A stretch of 22,531 nucleotides of DNA from contig JAYMTA010000992.1 of the NCBI GenBank assembly GCA_036897625.1, positions 1-22,531 on the forward strand, read 5' to 3'. Each line of letters opens with the position of its first letter. The first letter of the stretch is position 1. The notes below the pieces were generated by a model, which worked only from the letters and a program-made list of their open reading frames with translations, did no database searches and was not told the origin of the DNA. Origin of the DNA: Pelargonium cotyledonis. Its lineage: Eukaryota > Streptophyta > Magnoliopsida > Geraniales > Geraniaceae. Shown here piece after piece: positions 1 through 9,463 of this stretch. The translations under genes were made by a program, and so were the position numbers.

Positions 1-543
1 CACTGAAAATCGTAAATATATCTTTTATTCACTTAAATCAATAAACATAAATAAATATATTATGACATTGAAATATATCCATTTTATACCGTAAACATTT
101 TCATAAGTAATATTAAATACATGAAAAATACATGTGCGAATCCTTCTCCTTAAAGAAACACACATGACAATGAAAAATAAATTATGATTGGTTAATTTTA
201 AAAAGAAACATAAGTGTCTTATTACCTCCTTATAATAATATAAGTGTAAAAAAAGTAGATTTGGTGTCTGAAATTTTGCATATCTGATCACTGAATATCC
301 GAACATATATAGACTCAAAACATTAATTTTCATTAATTGTTTCTTTAAATGGTCATATTAAGAGTCCATATTAAAAAAAGTATGGACTAATATAAGTTAA
401 TTACAAAAACTTTAAGAATCAAATTGAGTTCATAGACTTAATTAAGATTTTTATATTTTTAAAATAAAAAATGTGACACATTTTGAGGAAATAGTGCATA
501 GTACTACGTAGGACCTAGCAAAAGGTGTGAGACAAACGATGAA
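1..543. other. AT-rich intergenic DNA, no gene seen
   Basis: The stretch is very rich in A and T, with stops in all frames. The only longer open frame, on the minus strand at 25-333, has a composition expected of AT-rich DNA (Phe, Ile, Tyr, Leu) and no recognisable motif. I see no RNA gene, repeat array or element end here. Confidence 0.6.
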
Positions 544-1110
544 AATTAATTGTGATGTTGAACATTTAGAGGATTTGGACTGTTCTATTGTAGGAGGGTG
601 GGGCAAATATAACGAGAGATCCCTAATTGTTGGGGGAAAATAGTATAGTCCAAATTACTCCATTGGTCTTAAAATGGGTGTTTTATTTTTATTTTTTCTG
701 TAAAAATTAAAAATTATAAAATAATTTAGTGCGTTTTTAATATAATTCTCACTTTATCTACCTATATTTTATATACACTCATGTGCAGATTTATTTATAT
801 GCATAAGTGATAAGGGCAATATGGGAAGAACAATAATATAATAAGATAAAAATAGAAATAAAGACACTCATTTTAAAATAAAAGATTTAGACAAATAAGA
901 CACTCATTTTAGAACGGACGGAGTAATTAATTATGATGTTAGGCTTTTTGAGAATTTGGACCATTCACGTGTAGATGTGCTCCCACATGGTGGGGGACCC
1001 ATGTTAGTTCCCCATTCCTAGTTGTCGGCATTCAAAGTTATTTACAGAGGAATGTACTTTTTGTCAATTGTAATATTTTTTTATTTTAAAATGGGTGTTC
1101 ATGTTTTTAT
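544..1110. repeat. Imperfect tandem duplication of about 400 bases containing MITE sequence
   Basis: Bases 544-586 and 927-969 align at roughly 80% by eye (both begin AATTAATT, then TGATGTT, then ATTTGGAC). About 100-120 bases further on, both copies meet the same MITE-like start: TTAAAATGGGTGTT at 669-682 and again at about 1086-1099. The first unit is followed by a full-length degenerate MITE, while in the second only a degraded left end is left. I infer a local duplication that included the MITE edge, followed by decay. The offset differs (383 against 417), so indels have accumulated. Confidence 0.5.
658..923. mobile_element. Degenerate Stowaway-like MITE
   Basis: The element starts with CTCCATTGGTCTTAAAATGG and ends with AGAACGGACGGAG, with TA on both sides (656-657 and 924-925), the target site of Tc1/mariner-type Stowaway MITEs. 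Its interior matches the cleaner copy at 12967-13181: both contain GCATAAGTGATAAGGG, then AATATGG, then AAGAACA, then AATATAATAA. It is longer than that copy (266 against 215 bases) because the right-terminal motif AGACACTCATTTTA occurs twice, at 862-875 and 898-911. It is non-coding and would need a transposase supplied elsewhere. The imperfect left inverted repeat marks it as an old insertion. Confidence 0.75.
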
Positions 1111-2193
1111 TTTCTTAAGTTGTAATTCTTATGTGTATATGTTTTCATTTCACTGAGTTGCAATCTCTTGGAACTAATAATGTGTGATCAATCTCAACTG
1201 ATTTTGTTATATTGCCGGATACTACTTACAAAGAGTTTTCATATGAGATGCAAATCTCAAATGATGTTGTTATGCTACGTAACAGTCTTATGAGGTATGA
1301 ATTCTTATTAATATTGTTATCTCGTAGAAGATATGAATGAAGAGTGATCATTTGAGATTAGCTATTTGCATGTTGTGTAAGTAAAAGCAAAACACGCACT
1401 TACTAAGACAGTTTGAGTCAAGTGATTTAAGTGTTTTAAATTTCTTTTGAGGTTTCGAATATCTGTTAAGATCACAGATTCAAGCTTCTTGTTGACGATA
1501 TAAGATGAGTTATTTGGGTTCAAATTCTAAAATTGATTGGATCAAAACGATTTTAAGTGGAACCGAATTTCGAATACCGTCCGGTTCAAATCCAAATTTT
1601 TGTTAGAGACCGAACTGGACGAACCTCAACAAGGATTGCAGTACTGTACTGTTCGCTTCTCGTCCGGTTATCTTCCACTCAGCCGGTCACTTACTTCTAC
1701 GGCGCCGTTTCTTCTCAATTGGACAAATCATAAAGTAATCATTGATCGTTCACACGTGCCAATTCATGTTTCTTCATTCCACTTTCTAATAACGGTTAAA
1801 TTAATAACCGTCAACTGAACCCCCAAAATATCAACAATAACAATTATTATGATCACAATAAAATAATAGCAACAATCATAATAAATTGCTTCAAGTCCTC
1901 ATTTAAAGCACGCATTTTGGATTTTCCAATTGATTTGCCTCCTACTTATCACTCGAAATTCGCCAATTCGTTTCCTCCGACCGATTTTCTTGATATGGAT
2001 TTTCTGGGTTTGATGTTTTGACCTCATTCTGAATCATGGGTTTCGAATGTATTCGGAGAAAGTTTGTGTTTTGGGTCTGAAATGATGTTGTAGCAGTGGA
2101 GCTGCTGGTGATTTCTGGGGAGAATTTTGATTCCAAGTTCTGGGTTTTGTTTTTTATTCTGTGATTTTGAGGCTGAGAGGATTGTAGCAGGTA
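1111..2193 (+). other. Upstream region and probable 5' leader of the SMP-C2 gene
   Basis: I see no supported gene here. The open frame at 1537-1818 begins with TTG and has no recognisable motif. The last 250 bases before the start codon are richer in T and G, as plant leaders often are. I cannot fix the transcription start; no convincing TATA box stands out. A 5' UTR intron is possible, since TTGTAGCAG lies directly before the start codon, but I cannot show it. Confidence 0.35.
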
Positions 2194-5100
2194 ATGGATA
2201 TTACAGAGGTTTCAATGATACACCATGTGGCCATTGTGCTTCTGGTGCTCTGGTTCCTCAATTCCTTCAATTGCTGCCACCCAATTTCCTATTTCATGTC
2301 TTTGATCTATCTGTTCCTGGTATGCTGCTCTTCAACTGGTCACATTTTCAATTTTGTGATTAAATGAGATGTGGGTTATATACGTAATTGATTCATGTAT
2401 TTAAATTTCTGTTTTGTTTTTTTCCTGTTAATTTGCTCAACAAAAAGGTTCATGAGCGGTATGTTATGAGATTGCGGAAAAAATTGCAGTTTGATGAAAG
2501 AAAACAAGCCAATCAGAGAAAGGTAAATTTGATTTTCTGGGTTCATTGTCATTGTGTTATTTCAACAATTCATTTCTGCATTGTTTAAAGATCTCATGCT
2601 TTCTTTTCTTTTCTTCTGTTAAGGTGCTTTGTGATTCCGAAACAGTACGTTGGTTGAATCATGCTGTTGAAAAGATGTGGCCTATATGTATGGAGCAGAT
2701 TGCTTCACAGAAGATTCTCCTCCCGATCATACCTTGGTTCTTGGACAAGTATAAACCATGGACTGCTGTATGAATCTACATTTTGAATTATTAATTTCTT
2801 AACTCTTTGATTATGCTTATTTTTATGGTTTAGTCACTTTAAAGTGCTTTCTGTTTGGAAGCTATCTTCTTGATTGAATCTGAGTTGTAACACTAATAAC
2901 TATCCTACAATATTATGTTTTGCTGCAACCATTAGTCTGTCAACTTTCCGGTACTTAGGTTCCATTAGCGTGATTTTCAGTTTGGTAAACATATCTTGTC
3001 TGCAACCTTTTTGTAATCTTCTGCATTAGTTTTCAGTTTAGCTTCCATATTTTGCCTTGGCCCCTTTCCTTATCTTTAGTTGTTTGAGAGATCTCTTTAT
3101 CATAATTATATCCTACATTTTTGCTATCTTCTTTTTAGTGTTTTTCCTAATGGTTGATTACCAGGCAACTTTATGACTATCCTTCTTTTTTGTGCTCGGC
3201 ATACGACTATCCTTCTATCCTTAAAACATCATCATTGAATGCTTAACATTTTCCACAGGTTTCTGTTTTCCATAATTGTTATTTTTATTTATTTTACTAT
3301 GTATTTTACTCATGGTATGATATTTGGTATATGTGCAGAAGCAAGCAGTGATTCAGCAACTGTACTTGGGGAGAAATCCGCCAATGTTCACAGAAATGAG
3401 GGTTCTTCGCGAATCTAGTGATGATGATCATCTAGTATGTATTTCCTCTTCGGATTGCTTTTCCTATGTCTAAAATTTGTGTAGTTTGTAGCTAAACAAA
3501 ATCTTTACTGTGTAAGAAATGCAGGTTATGGAGTTGTGTATGAATTTTCTAACTGCAGATGATATGAGTTGCGTACTTGCTGTGCAACTAAGGAAAAGAT
3601 TAGGATTTGGTATGTGGGCGAAGTTGCATATGACAGGCATGCATATCGAAGGCAAGGTACACATGAGTAGTTTTATTGAATGTAGGTTGTGATAAAGAAG
3701 TTCAGTTTAATTATAATTATTTATATTCGTAATGGAATTCAATGATCTCAGCTGAAATTAATTCTCATGTAGTATTAGGAATTTGTCCCCTACCCTCAGT
3801 GCCAAAATGATGAAGGAAAAAGAAGTAAGAGGATAGTGTTGTTTGCTGAAAGCATATGGACTTTTCTTTGTCGGCAAAGGAAACGATATTATTGTTTCTA
3901 GCTCTTTGCCTGAACTTTCATCTTATATTGAGGATACATTGAAAATAATGCATTGCTTGACTATGGGTAGTCTGCTGCTTTTGTTGTGGTTACTGGGAGA
4001 ACTTGCTGATTAATCAGAGGAAAACTATATCAATTATATCTGCTCAAAAAATGAGATATGACAGGGATATTTGTCTATTTCCTTTTGATTGCATTTTGGC
4101 TACATTTTTGGATTTTTTTCAAGTTATAAAAGAGGTGTACCAATTATTTTTGTGATAGTTCTCTTGATGGAAATTTGTGGAATTCTTGAAGAAAATCTGG
4201 TAGCAACTGCGGATCATTGGGATACTTAAATATTTAAAATGAAGATACTGTTTTAGAGGATGCCACTACCTATAATTGACAGTGATCAGTTTGGATACTC
4301 AGAGCATTTTCTGAGCATCGATCTTGTGAATGCTTACACCTGTTCCTTCATTTTAAAGTTCCATTACAAGAAAATCCTTTGATCTTCTCAATTTCTCTGT
4401 TACCTCACACTCCAATGTTCTTGCCTTTGCATAAGCTAGAAGCCTAGAATCAGGAAAGCTTGATAACCCATAGAGTGGCGTAACAACTCTGGATGTTTGT
4501 TTGCATGTAGAGGCAAAGTCTTCTGAACCAAAACCAGTGGACAAAATGACGAGAAGAAAAAACACATAAAAGAAGGAAAAGTATAAAATTCTTTGAGGTT
4601 TGCTTATTTTCTTAAAAATAACAATTAACCCAACTTCACAAATAGCCGATAGAAAAAAACCAAACTTCTCAAACGTGTCCTGTTCAATGAATTTGGTTTG
4701 TCAGAACTCTTACTTTCTAGCTGCACTTTTCATTACGTTAGTCTCGAAATTTATACCTTCCTTTATCTGACACCACATTGTGTGGAAAAATGTACTCATC
4801 CTTCTTCTCAAAATATTTGGTAGGAATGCTTTGTATAATTTTATAACCTGAAATTTTTGTTGCACTTTTCATATATTCACGGGATGTCACTATTTGAAAC
4901 TAATTTGCTTCCACAAATCAGTTATCTCATGTCATTTTATGGCGGTTTAGATATATTTTGGAAATAAAGTTACTATAAGTGGATCAACTTTTTTGTGTTC
5001 TAAGATGTGACTTCATTAAACTTTTATTATAATACAAAGAAATCACTCCAATATAATGGTTATGATTTGTAAATGGTTTTTGTCGATGCTTGAAATGGTT

Positions 5101-7733
5101 CTCTCTATTCTAAATATTTTTTCTCTTCTTTCATCTTGTAGATCTTAATTGGATTGAAATTCCTCCGCCATTGGCCTTTTCTTGGTCGTTTGCGTCTATG
5201 CTTTGTCGAGCCTCCATATGTTCAGATGACTGTGAAACCCCTCTTTAATCATGGGATTGATGTTACCGAGCTTCCAGGGATTGCAGGATGGCTAGTAAGT
5301 TCATCACAATTTATTTACAGGATAAGATCATGTCCATCTCTCTCCCCCTAATGGTATGTGTTTACTGTTTTCTTTGTCAGGATAATCTTCTATCCATCGC
5401 GTTTGAGCAGACCCTGGTTGAGGTTAATTTCTGTGAACCTTGATGATCTATAAAATAGCCTTATTTGTTTTGTTTTCTTACTGATTTTCTCTGGTCTCCC
5501 ATATTTTCACCAGAACAACATATTGTTCCTCTAATATTGGATTCAAGTTTTCTAGACACCAGATCTTATTGATCCAAGATCTGCTTGTTTGTGTTCTTTG
5601 CAGCCCAATATGCTGGTTGCTGATCTCGAAAAGTTTGTTTCACCACAGTCCGGTAAGATTTGCTTCTCCGAAAAATATTTCAAGAGTTTGGCTTCATATC
5701 AGAAGTATAATTAATTTCTCATTCAACTTATATTAACAAACCTTATATAAGAACTTAGTGGAGATGACATGGATTATAGCTGCTTACCAGTGTCTCTGCT
5801 ACCATAGGATGTCACTGGATTGCATAGTTTGCAACTTTGATTACACCATTAATTATGCATTTGTTTTAATTTGCAGAAAAATGGTTCTCTGTGGATGAGG
5901 GGGAACCTGCTGCAGTTGCTAACGTGGAAGTCATAGAAGCAGCTGAGATAAAACCATCAGATCTAAATGGTTGGTGCACTATTCTATATGTGTGGATATA
6001 TATATATATATATATAACTTGAAACTCTGCAATTTTCTGTTCTACATTAGTATTACAAATGTGCAGTTGGTAAATGAGACTACATTTCAGGATTGTCTGA
6101 CCCGTACGTGAAGGGCCAGCTGGGCCTTTATAGATTCAGGACAAAAACACAAAAGAAAACACTCTTTCCAAAATGGCAAGAAGAATTCAAGATCCCTATT
6201 TGTTCATGGGAATCTCCTAATATCCTAGCAATTGAAGTTTGTGACAAAGACCGTTTTGTTGATGATATCCTCGGGTTTGTTTCTAAAGCCTCGTTACTGT
6301 TTTGTAATAATCTTCATGCCCGTTAGCTTCTTGCAATCTTACACTATTGTGGGGTTTGTTCGGGGAGGGTCATTTAAGTACACAACTTTACCCCTGTAAG
6401 CAGTGACCATATGCATTTTTTGTAGCATGCCATTTTTGGAGTCACCATGTCTTGGGTTGAGAAAACGCAATTACATGCACATGCACATGCACTGCTCTGT
6501 CGGATATCATATTACCTTGAAACCTAACTATTTCTGATTACTGCATGACAAGGCATAGTTAGTGACAATCCTTCCTTTTTTAGGGATTGTTCTGTGAACA
6601 TCAATGATTTGCGAGATGGCCAAAGACATAACATGTGGTTAACTCTTCAGAATATCAAAACAGGGAGGTTGCGCCTTGCTATAACTGTTATTGATGACGG
6701 TGGAAAGGTGCCCGTGTCACTGGAGGAGGAAGAGGAGGGGTATCCATATGACGAGGAAACAATATACCCGGACGAGAAGAGAAATGCTTTTGCTAGTGAA
6801 ACTGGAGAGACTCCAACCGTGGCAGATAACTTTGAACCAATTAACATTGAAGGGCAGAAAGGGACTGGAATATGGGTACAGCAGCCCGGAAGTGAAGTTT
6901 CACAAACTTGGGAGCCGAGAAAAGGAAAGAGTAGGCACCACGAAAACCAAATCCACGGGGAGCCTAATATTTTTGCAAGCAACACTAAACCAGCAGCACC
7001 TGGATCCACTAACAATGATAGCAGCAATGCTGATGAAAGCTTGGAGGGGAATAAATGTTCAATGGCCAAAGTCCGGAGGGGAATACAAATGATAAATCAA
7101 GTATTCCACAGAAGTCCCCGAAAAGAAGATGACTCTGGTTCCATTGGGGATGGTTTTGTGTCTCCGCGGCCTAACCTTAGAGCTGTCAACACAAAAGACA
7201 ATATTGGTGTAAAGTTAATTGTGGAAGATAGCCTATCTGGGCTTCCTTCTGCTAAGGTTGCGAATTCCGAAGGAAGTGGCTCAGAAAGCCCAAGTAAGCA
7301 ACATGTAAAAGTTATGGCGAAGAGCATTTTACAACATGCTGGAAAATCTGCTCGCAGCCTAAAGCAGGTACTTTCCAGGAAAGGCTCAAGAAAAAGTGGT
7401 TCAAATGTGCCTTCGGTAAGAGATTTTTACACAGAATCTGGCCTTTCTGATGAAGATCATTCTTTGAACCCTCCGGTTGAAAGAACCCCAGTTGCCTCTA
7501 ATCCTACATACTCCAGAAGTGAGTTCAAAAATTACGAGGAGCTGGTTGCTCAAGCAGGTTCAAGCAACCCTGCATTGCAAAATGAGCTCAGAATAACAAA
7601 AAATGGAAATCCTGATAGCTTGGAGATGGAACATGGCAACATGGCGAAAAGCGCATACAGGTATGATGATGGTTTTGCTATGGAGTCTCCCAAACAAGAG
7701 AATTTTGACAGAAAAGACACTAATTTTACTTAG
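2194..7733 (+). CDS. NTMC2T6.1-like: SMP and C2 domain membrane protein, NTMC2 type 6 (At1g53590-like), 747 aa
   Basis: Eleven exons joined by GT-AG introns: 2194-2319, 2448-2522, 2624-2767, 3339-3434, 3525-3656, 5142-5294, 5381-5422, 5604-5652, 5877-5969, 6091-6274, 6584-7733. They total 2244 nt (747 codons plus TAG) and stay in frame; the Arabidopsis relative At1g53590 is, as I recall, about 750 residues. Residues 10-42 hold a hydrophobic anchor, followed by a basic stretch (ERYVMRLRKK). Residues 68-256 form an SMP-type lipid-binding module. A C2 domain follows (about 285-390) with acidic residues suited to calcium binding: D301, D307, and D355, D357, D361 and D362 in CDKDRFVDD. The tail is acidic (SLEEEEE), then serine-rich, with a basic, probably helical segment near 603-638. 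The family is known for ER anchoring and membrane contact sites; lipid transfer here is inferred. The start ATG has G at -3 and +4. Intron 5 (1485 bases) is the longest. Confidence 0.92.
4353..4565 (-). other. Minus-strand open frame inside intron 5, unrecognised
   Basis: An antisense frame in the long fifth intron reads as a balanced-looking peptide ending in SKDFLVMEL before TAA. It starts at GTG, not ATG, so it is not a complete gene by itself. The segment TTTGGTTCAG at about 4523-4532, read on the minus strand, would serve as a splice acceptor, so this could be a decayed exon or a retrocopy fragment. I do not recognise the peptide, and chance remains the simplest explanation. Confidence 0.2.
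5996..6017. repeat. (TA)n microsatellite in intron 9
   Basis: An uninterrupted run of about eleven TA units sits 27 bases after the intron 9 donor of the SMP-C2 gene. It is likely to vary in length between individuals and is a candidate marker. It does not touch splice signals. Confidence 0.9.
6473..6492. repeat. Short (ACATGC)3 tandem repeat in intron 10
   Basis: Three perfect ACATGC units followed by AC lie about 90 bases before exon 11. The overlapping CATGCA words are the core of the RY element of seed promoters, but their place inside a late intron gives no reason to think they act as one. Confidence 0.7.
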
Positions 7734-7843
7734 TTGTGTTTCTTGGAAAGCTTATTTTCTTGTTTGTACATCCAGCCCAAACAGAACTTCCCAAAATCAC
7801 TAGGTTTCTTGAATCTTGATGCATATCTTGAGGTATTCCATTC

Positions 7844-7849
7844 TTTATT
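7844..7849 (-). terminator. Candidate poly(A) signal of the first acidic-protein gene
   Basis: TTTATT on the plus strand reads AATAAA on the minus strand, 240 bases past the stop codon at 8089. It is further left than the plus-strand signal at 7994-7999, so if both are used the two 3' UTRs overlap. I see no exact signal nearer to the stop. Confidence 0.3.
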
Positions 7850-7993
7850 TTTAAGCTGAATGTTTGTTCCTGATACCTTCAGCAATTGAAATGTATAGTT
7901 TCCCAAGCAATCATATTCAGTATTTGGTTTCATTTCTGTATGAAAATTATTTGCATTTCTGATATAGAGAAAGGACAAAACAAAAAGTGGGCT

Positions 7994-7999
7994 AATAAA
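7994..7999 (+). terminator. Candidate poly(A) signal of the SMP-C2 gene
   Basis: AATAAA lies 261 bases after the stop codon at 7733, in the gap between two convergent genes. It is the first exact AATAAA I find downstream on this strand. Plant signals are loose, so an earlier variant signal may be used instead. Confidence 0.35.
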
Positions 8000-8088
8000 A
8001 GTTTAGGATCAATAGATTTGAAACAAGCTCTATTTCACCTCCAGTATACTAATTACAATTGAAAGTTAACAAAAAAAAAAATGTTACT

Positions 8089-8589
8089 TCAGCTATACAT
8101 GACTGTATCATATGACTCTTGCCACAAAGACCCCTCCAAGTCTATAGATCCATTGCAAATCTGAGAATAATCAGCAACAAGTCCAAATTCAGCCAAACCA
8201 ACATCCATCTCATTCCCATAATTGTCCATGTACCAATTCATGTCTTCACTTGGTGATGAAGGCACCATTTCCATATCATCAACCCAGCTAAAGTCCAGCT
8301 CATCTTGTCTCACAGACCAATCACACACCTCTTGACCATAACCTTCCTCCTCCTGACAAGCCACTGTAGGCTCCATGGTTGAACCATAAAGATCATCATC
8401 ATCACACATCGAAATCGGATTAGCAATCTCTTCTTGAAGAGATTCAAAGACTTTTTTCAATCTTTCTTCATCTTCCCTCCCCTCTCCTTGTGATGATTCC
8501 TCCAACATTGACATCAGGAATGCACCATCTATCAGTATTTCCTGAATTTCAATTCCTTCCAGCACATTTTCAGCTACCAAAGAAGCCAT
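8089..8589 (-). CDS. Uncharacterised acidic plant protein, 166 aa, intact tandem copy
   Basis: A single-exon reading frame starting MASLVAENVLEG and ending SYDTVMYS. I do not recognise the family. Visible features are an N-terminal block (DGAFLMSMLEES), a charged helical segment (DEERLKKVFESLQEEI), an acidic middle, and a C-terminal block with SWVDDMEMVPSSPS and then DMNWYMD. Most residues are acidic or polar; there is no signal peptide or membrane segment, so a cytosolic or nuclear protein is inferred. The frame stays open upstream to 8757, but a TATA box at 8701-8706 lies between, so the ATG at 8589 is the start. The paralogue at 10461-10957 keeps the same blocks, which supports real coding. 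It is convergent with the SMP-C2 gene, whose stop lies 355 bases away. Confidence 0.82.
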   Translation of the reverse strand: MASLVAENVLEGIEIQEILIDGAFLMSMLEESSQGEGREDEERLKKVFESLQEEIANPISMCDDDDLYGSTMEPTVACQEEEGYGQEVCDWSVRQDELDFSWVDDMEMVPSSPSEDMNWYMDNYGNEMDVGLAEFGLVADYSQICNGSIDLEGSLWQESYDTVMYS

Positions 8590-8692
8590 TTTTGTGGATG
8601 CTAAGTAAAAAAAATTCTTGAGAAGAAGTGAGGAAAAGAAGGTGAGAAGGTGTATGGAATGAAAATTCACAATGTCTCTTCCAAGGAAAGAG

Positions 8693-8709
8693 TAGGTCCT
8701 TATATAGGG
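8693..8709 (-). promoter_or_regulatory. TATA region of the intact acidic-protein gene
   Basis: Read on the minus strand this is CCCTATATAAGGACCTA, a strong TATA box about 110 bases before the ATG at 8589. The paralogue has CCTATTTAAGGACCTAT at the same distance from its ATG. Transcription would be expected to start some 30 bases downstream, leaving a leader of about 80 bases. Confidence 0.7.
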
Positions 8710-8772
8710 CATGCCATTCTGCAGAATGTACCTAAAGGGAAGCTTCCATATCTGCATTATTGGACCCTCCCT

Positions 8773-8800
8773 CCAATTATGCGCACATGTGCACCTAATA
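8773..8800 (-). promoter_or_regulatory. Conserved proximal promoter box, copy A
   Basis: CTCCAATTAT, then ACATGTGCACCTAATA at 8785-8800, lies about 195 bases upstream of the ATG. The paralogue has the same words at the same distance (11131-11160). The core CACATGTG is a palindromic E-box of the kind bound by bHLH/MYC factors and overlaps the CATGTG word reported for some NAC factors. That it survives between two otherwise diverged upstream regions is the evidence for function; the binding factor is inferred. Confidence 0.5.
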
Positions 8801-8951
8801 TATAATTAAATCATTTAACTTCAAGATTAATTGGAGTACATGTACATCATGGGACAACTTGTGCACATTGTTTACTGAAAAAATTGCTTGGGGATGTGGA
8901 TTGATTAACACTATTGTTGGCTTTTCAAGATAGCAGAATCCAGAATATATT

Positions 8952-8968
8952 AGTGCACATATGACTCA
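8952..8968 (-). promoter_or_regulatory. Shared TGACTCA-containing site, copy A
   Basis: AGTGCACATATGACTCA matches AGTGCTTATATGACTCA at 11396-11412 upstream of the paralogue, with similar flanks (AGAATCCA against AAAATCCA just to the left). TGACTCA, read TGAGTCA on the other strand, is the GCN4-type core recognised by bZIP proteins. Function is inferred from retention only. Confidence 0.4.
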
Positions 8969-9313
8969 TGAGAAGACAATGTCACTTCAATATGAATATC
9001 AAGTAAAGAGATTGAAATAGAGTATTCATTCCTTCAAAAGTGGATGTCAAATGTTAATTTGTGTTCATATTTTAAATTTTTTTTAAATTCAGAGGTGGTA
9101 TCACGTATCAGGCTATCAGTTTATGCGTACAGTATTAAGTTCATTTGACAAGTCAAAGACAGATCATTCACACCTAATGTAACAAAGATCCACAAGCAAA
9201 CATCCTTATGTTCTAGTCATCGCAATTGTAAGGATTGAAACTAGCGACCTGATAGATTTGTATTAACATGTTTGGAGTGTCAAGGTTTTTGGGTGCTTTG
9301 ATGAAGAACACCC

Positions 9314-9463
9314 TTCACATGTCCATGTAGGGTGGTGAGCAGAAATGGAGGACATGAAACAAGTGGGTAGAGATTGAATAATTGGGAGGTGTTGCACATA
9401 TCTATGGCCATCCAATGTACCCTGGGCTTGATGCACATGGTGCCACCACCACATGTTTGGTGG
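9314..9463 (-). promoter_or_regulatory. Distal conserved block, copy A
   Basis: This block starts TTCACATGTCCATGTAGGG, passes GAGCAGAAATGG, AAGTGG and ATTGAATAAT, and ends with GATGCACATGGTGCCACC followed by ACATGTTTGGTGG. Each part has a counterpart in the same order at 12096-12256. It lies 725-875 bases upstream of the ATG at 8589. No reading frame is conserved along its whole length, so I read it as a conserved non-coding sequence, rich in CATG words, kept after the gene duplication. A promoter enhancer, an unannotated transcript or simple recency of the duplication are all open. Confidence 0.5.

Noticed and set aside
25-333. 102-codon minus-strand frame at the left edge
   Set aside because: Composition is that of random AT-rich DNA, with no conserved motif or gene context.
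1537-1818. 93-codon plus-strand frame upstream of the SMP-C2 gene
   Set aside because: It starts with TTG, shows no motif, and lies in promoter-like DNA.
6647-7092. Open frames on both strands overlapping exon 11 of the SMP-C2 gene
   Set aside because: They are shadows of the true frame, which continues the C2 domain and ends at a stop that fits the family length.
8590-8757. N-terminal extension of the intact acidic protein to an ATG at 8757
   Set aside because: A TATA box lies inside the extension, and the paralogue begins at the position matching 8589.
9425-9463. microRNA precursor in the distal block
   Set aside because: The possible stem (ACATG with CATGT) is only a few pairs long, and I see no match to a known microRNA.
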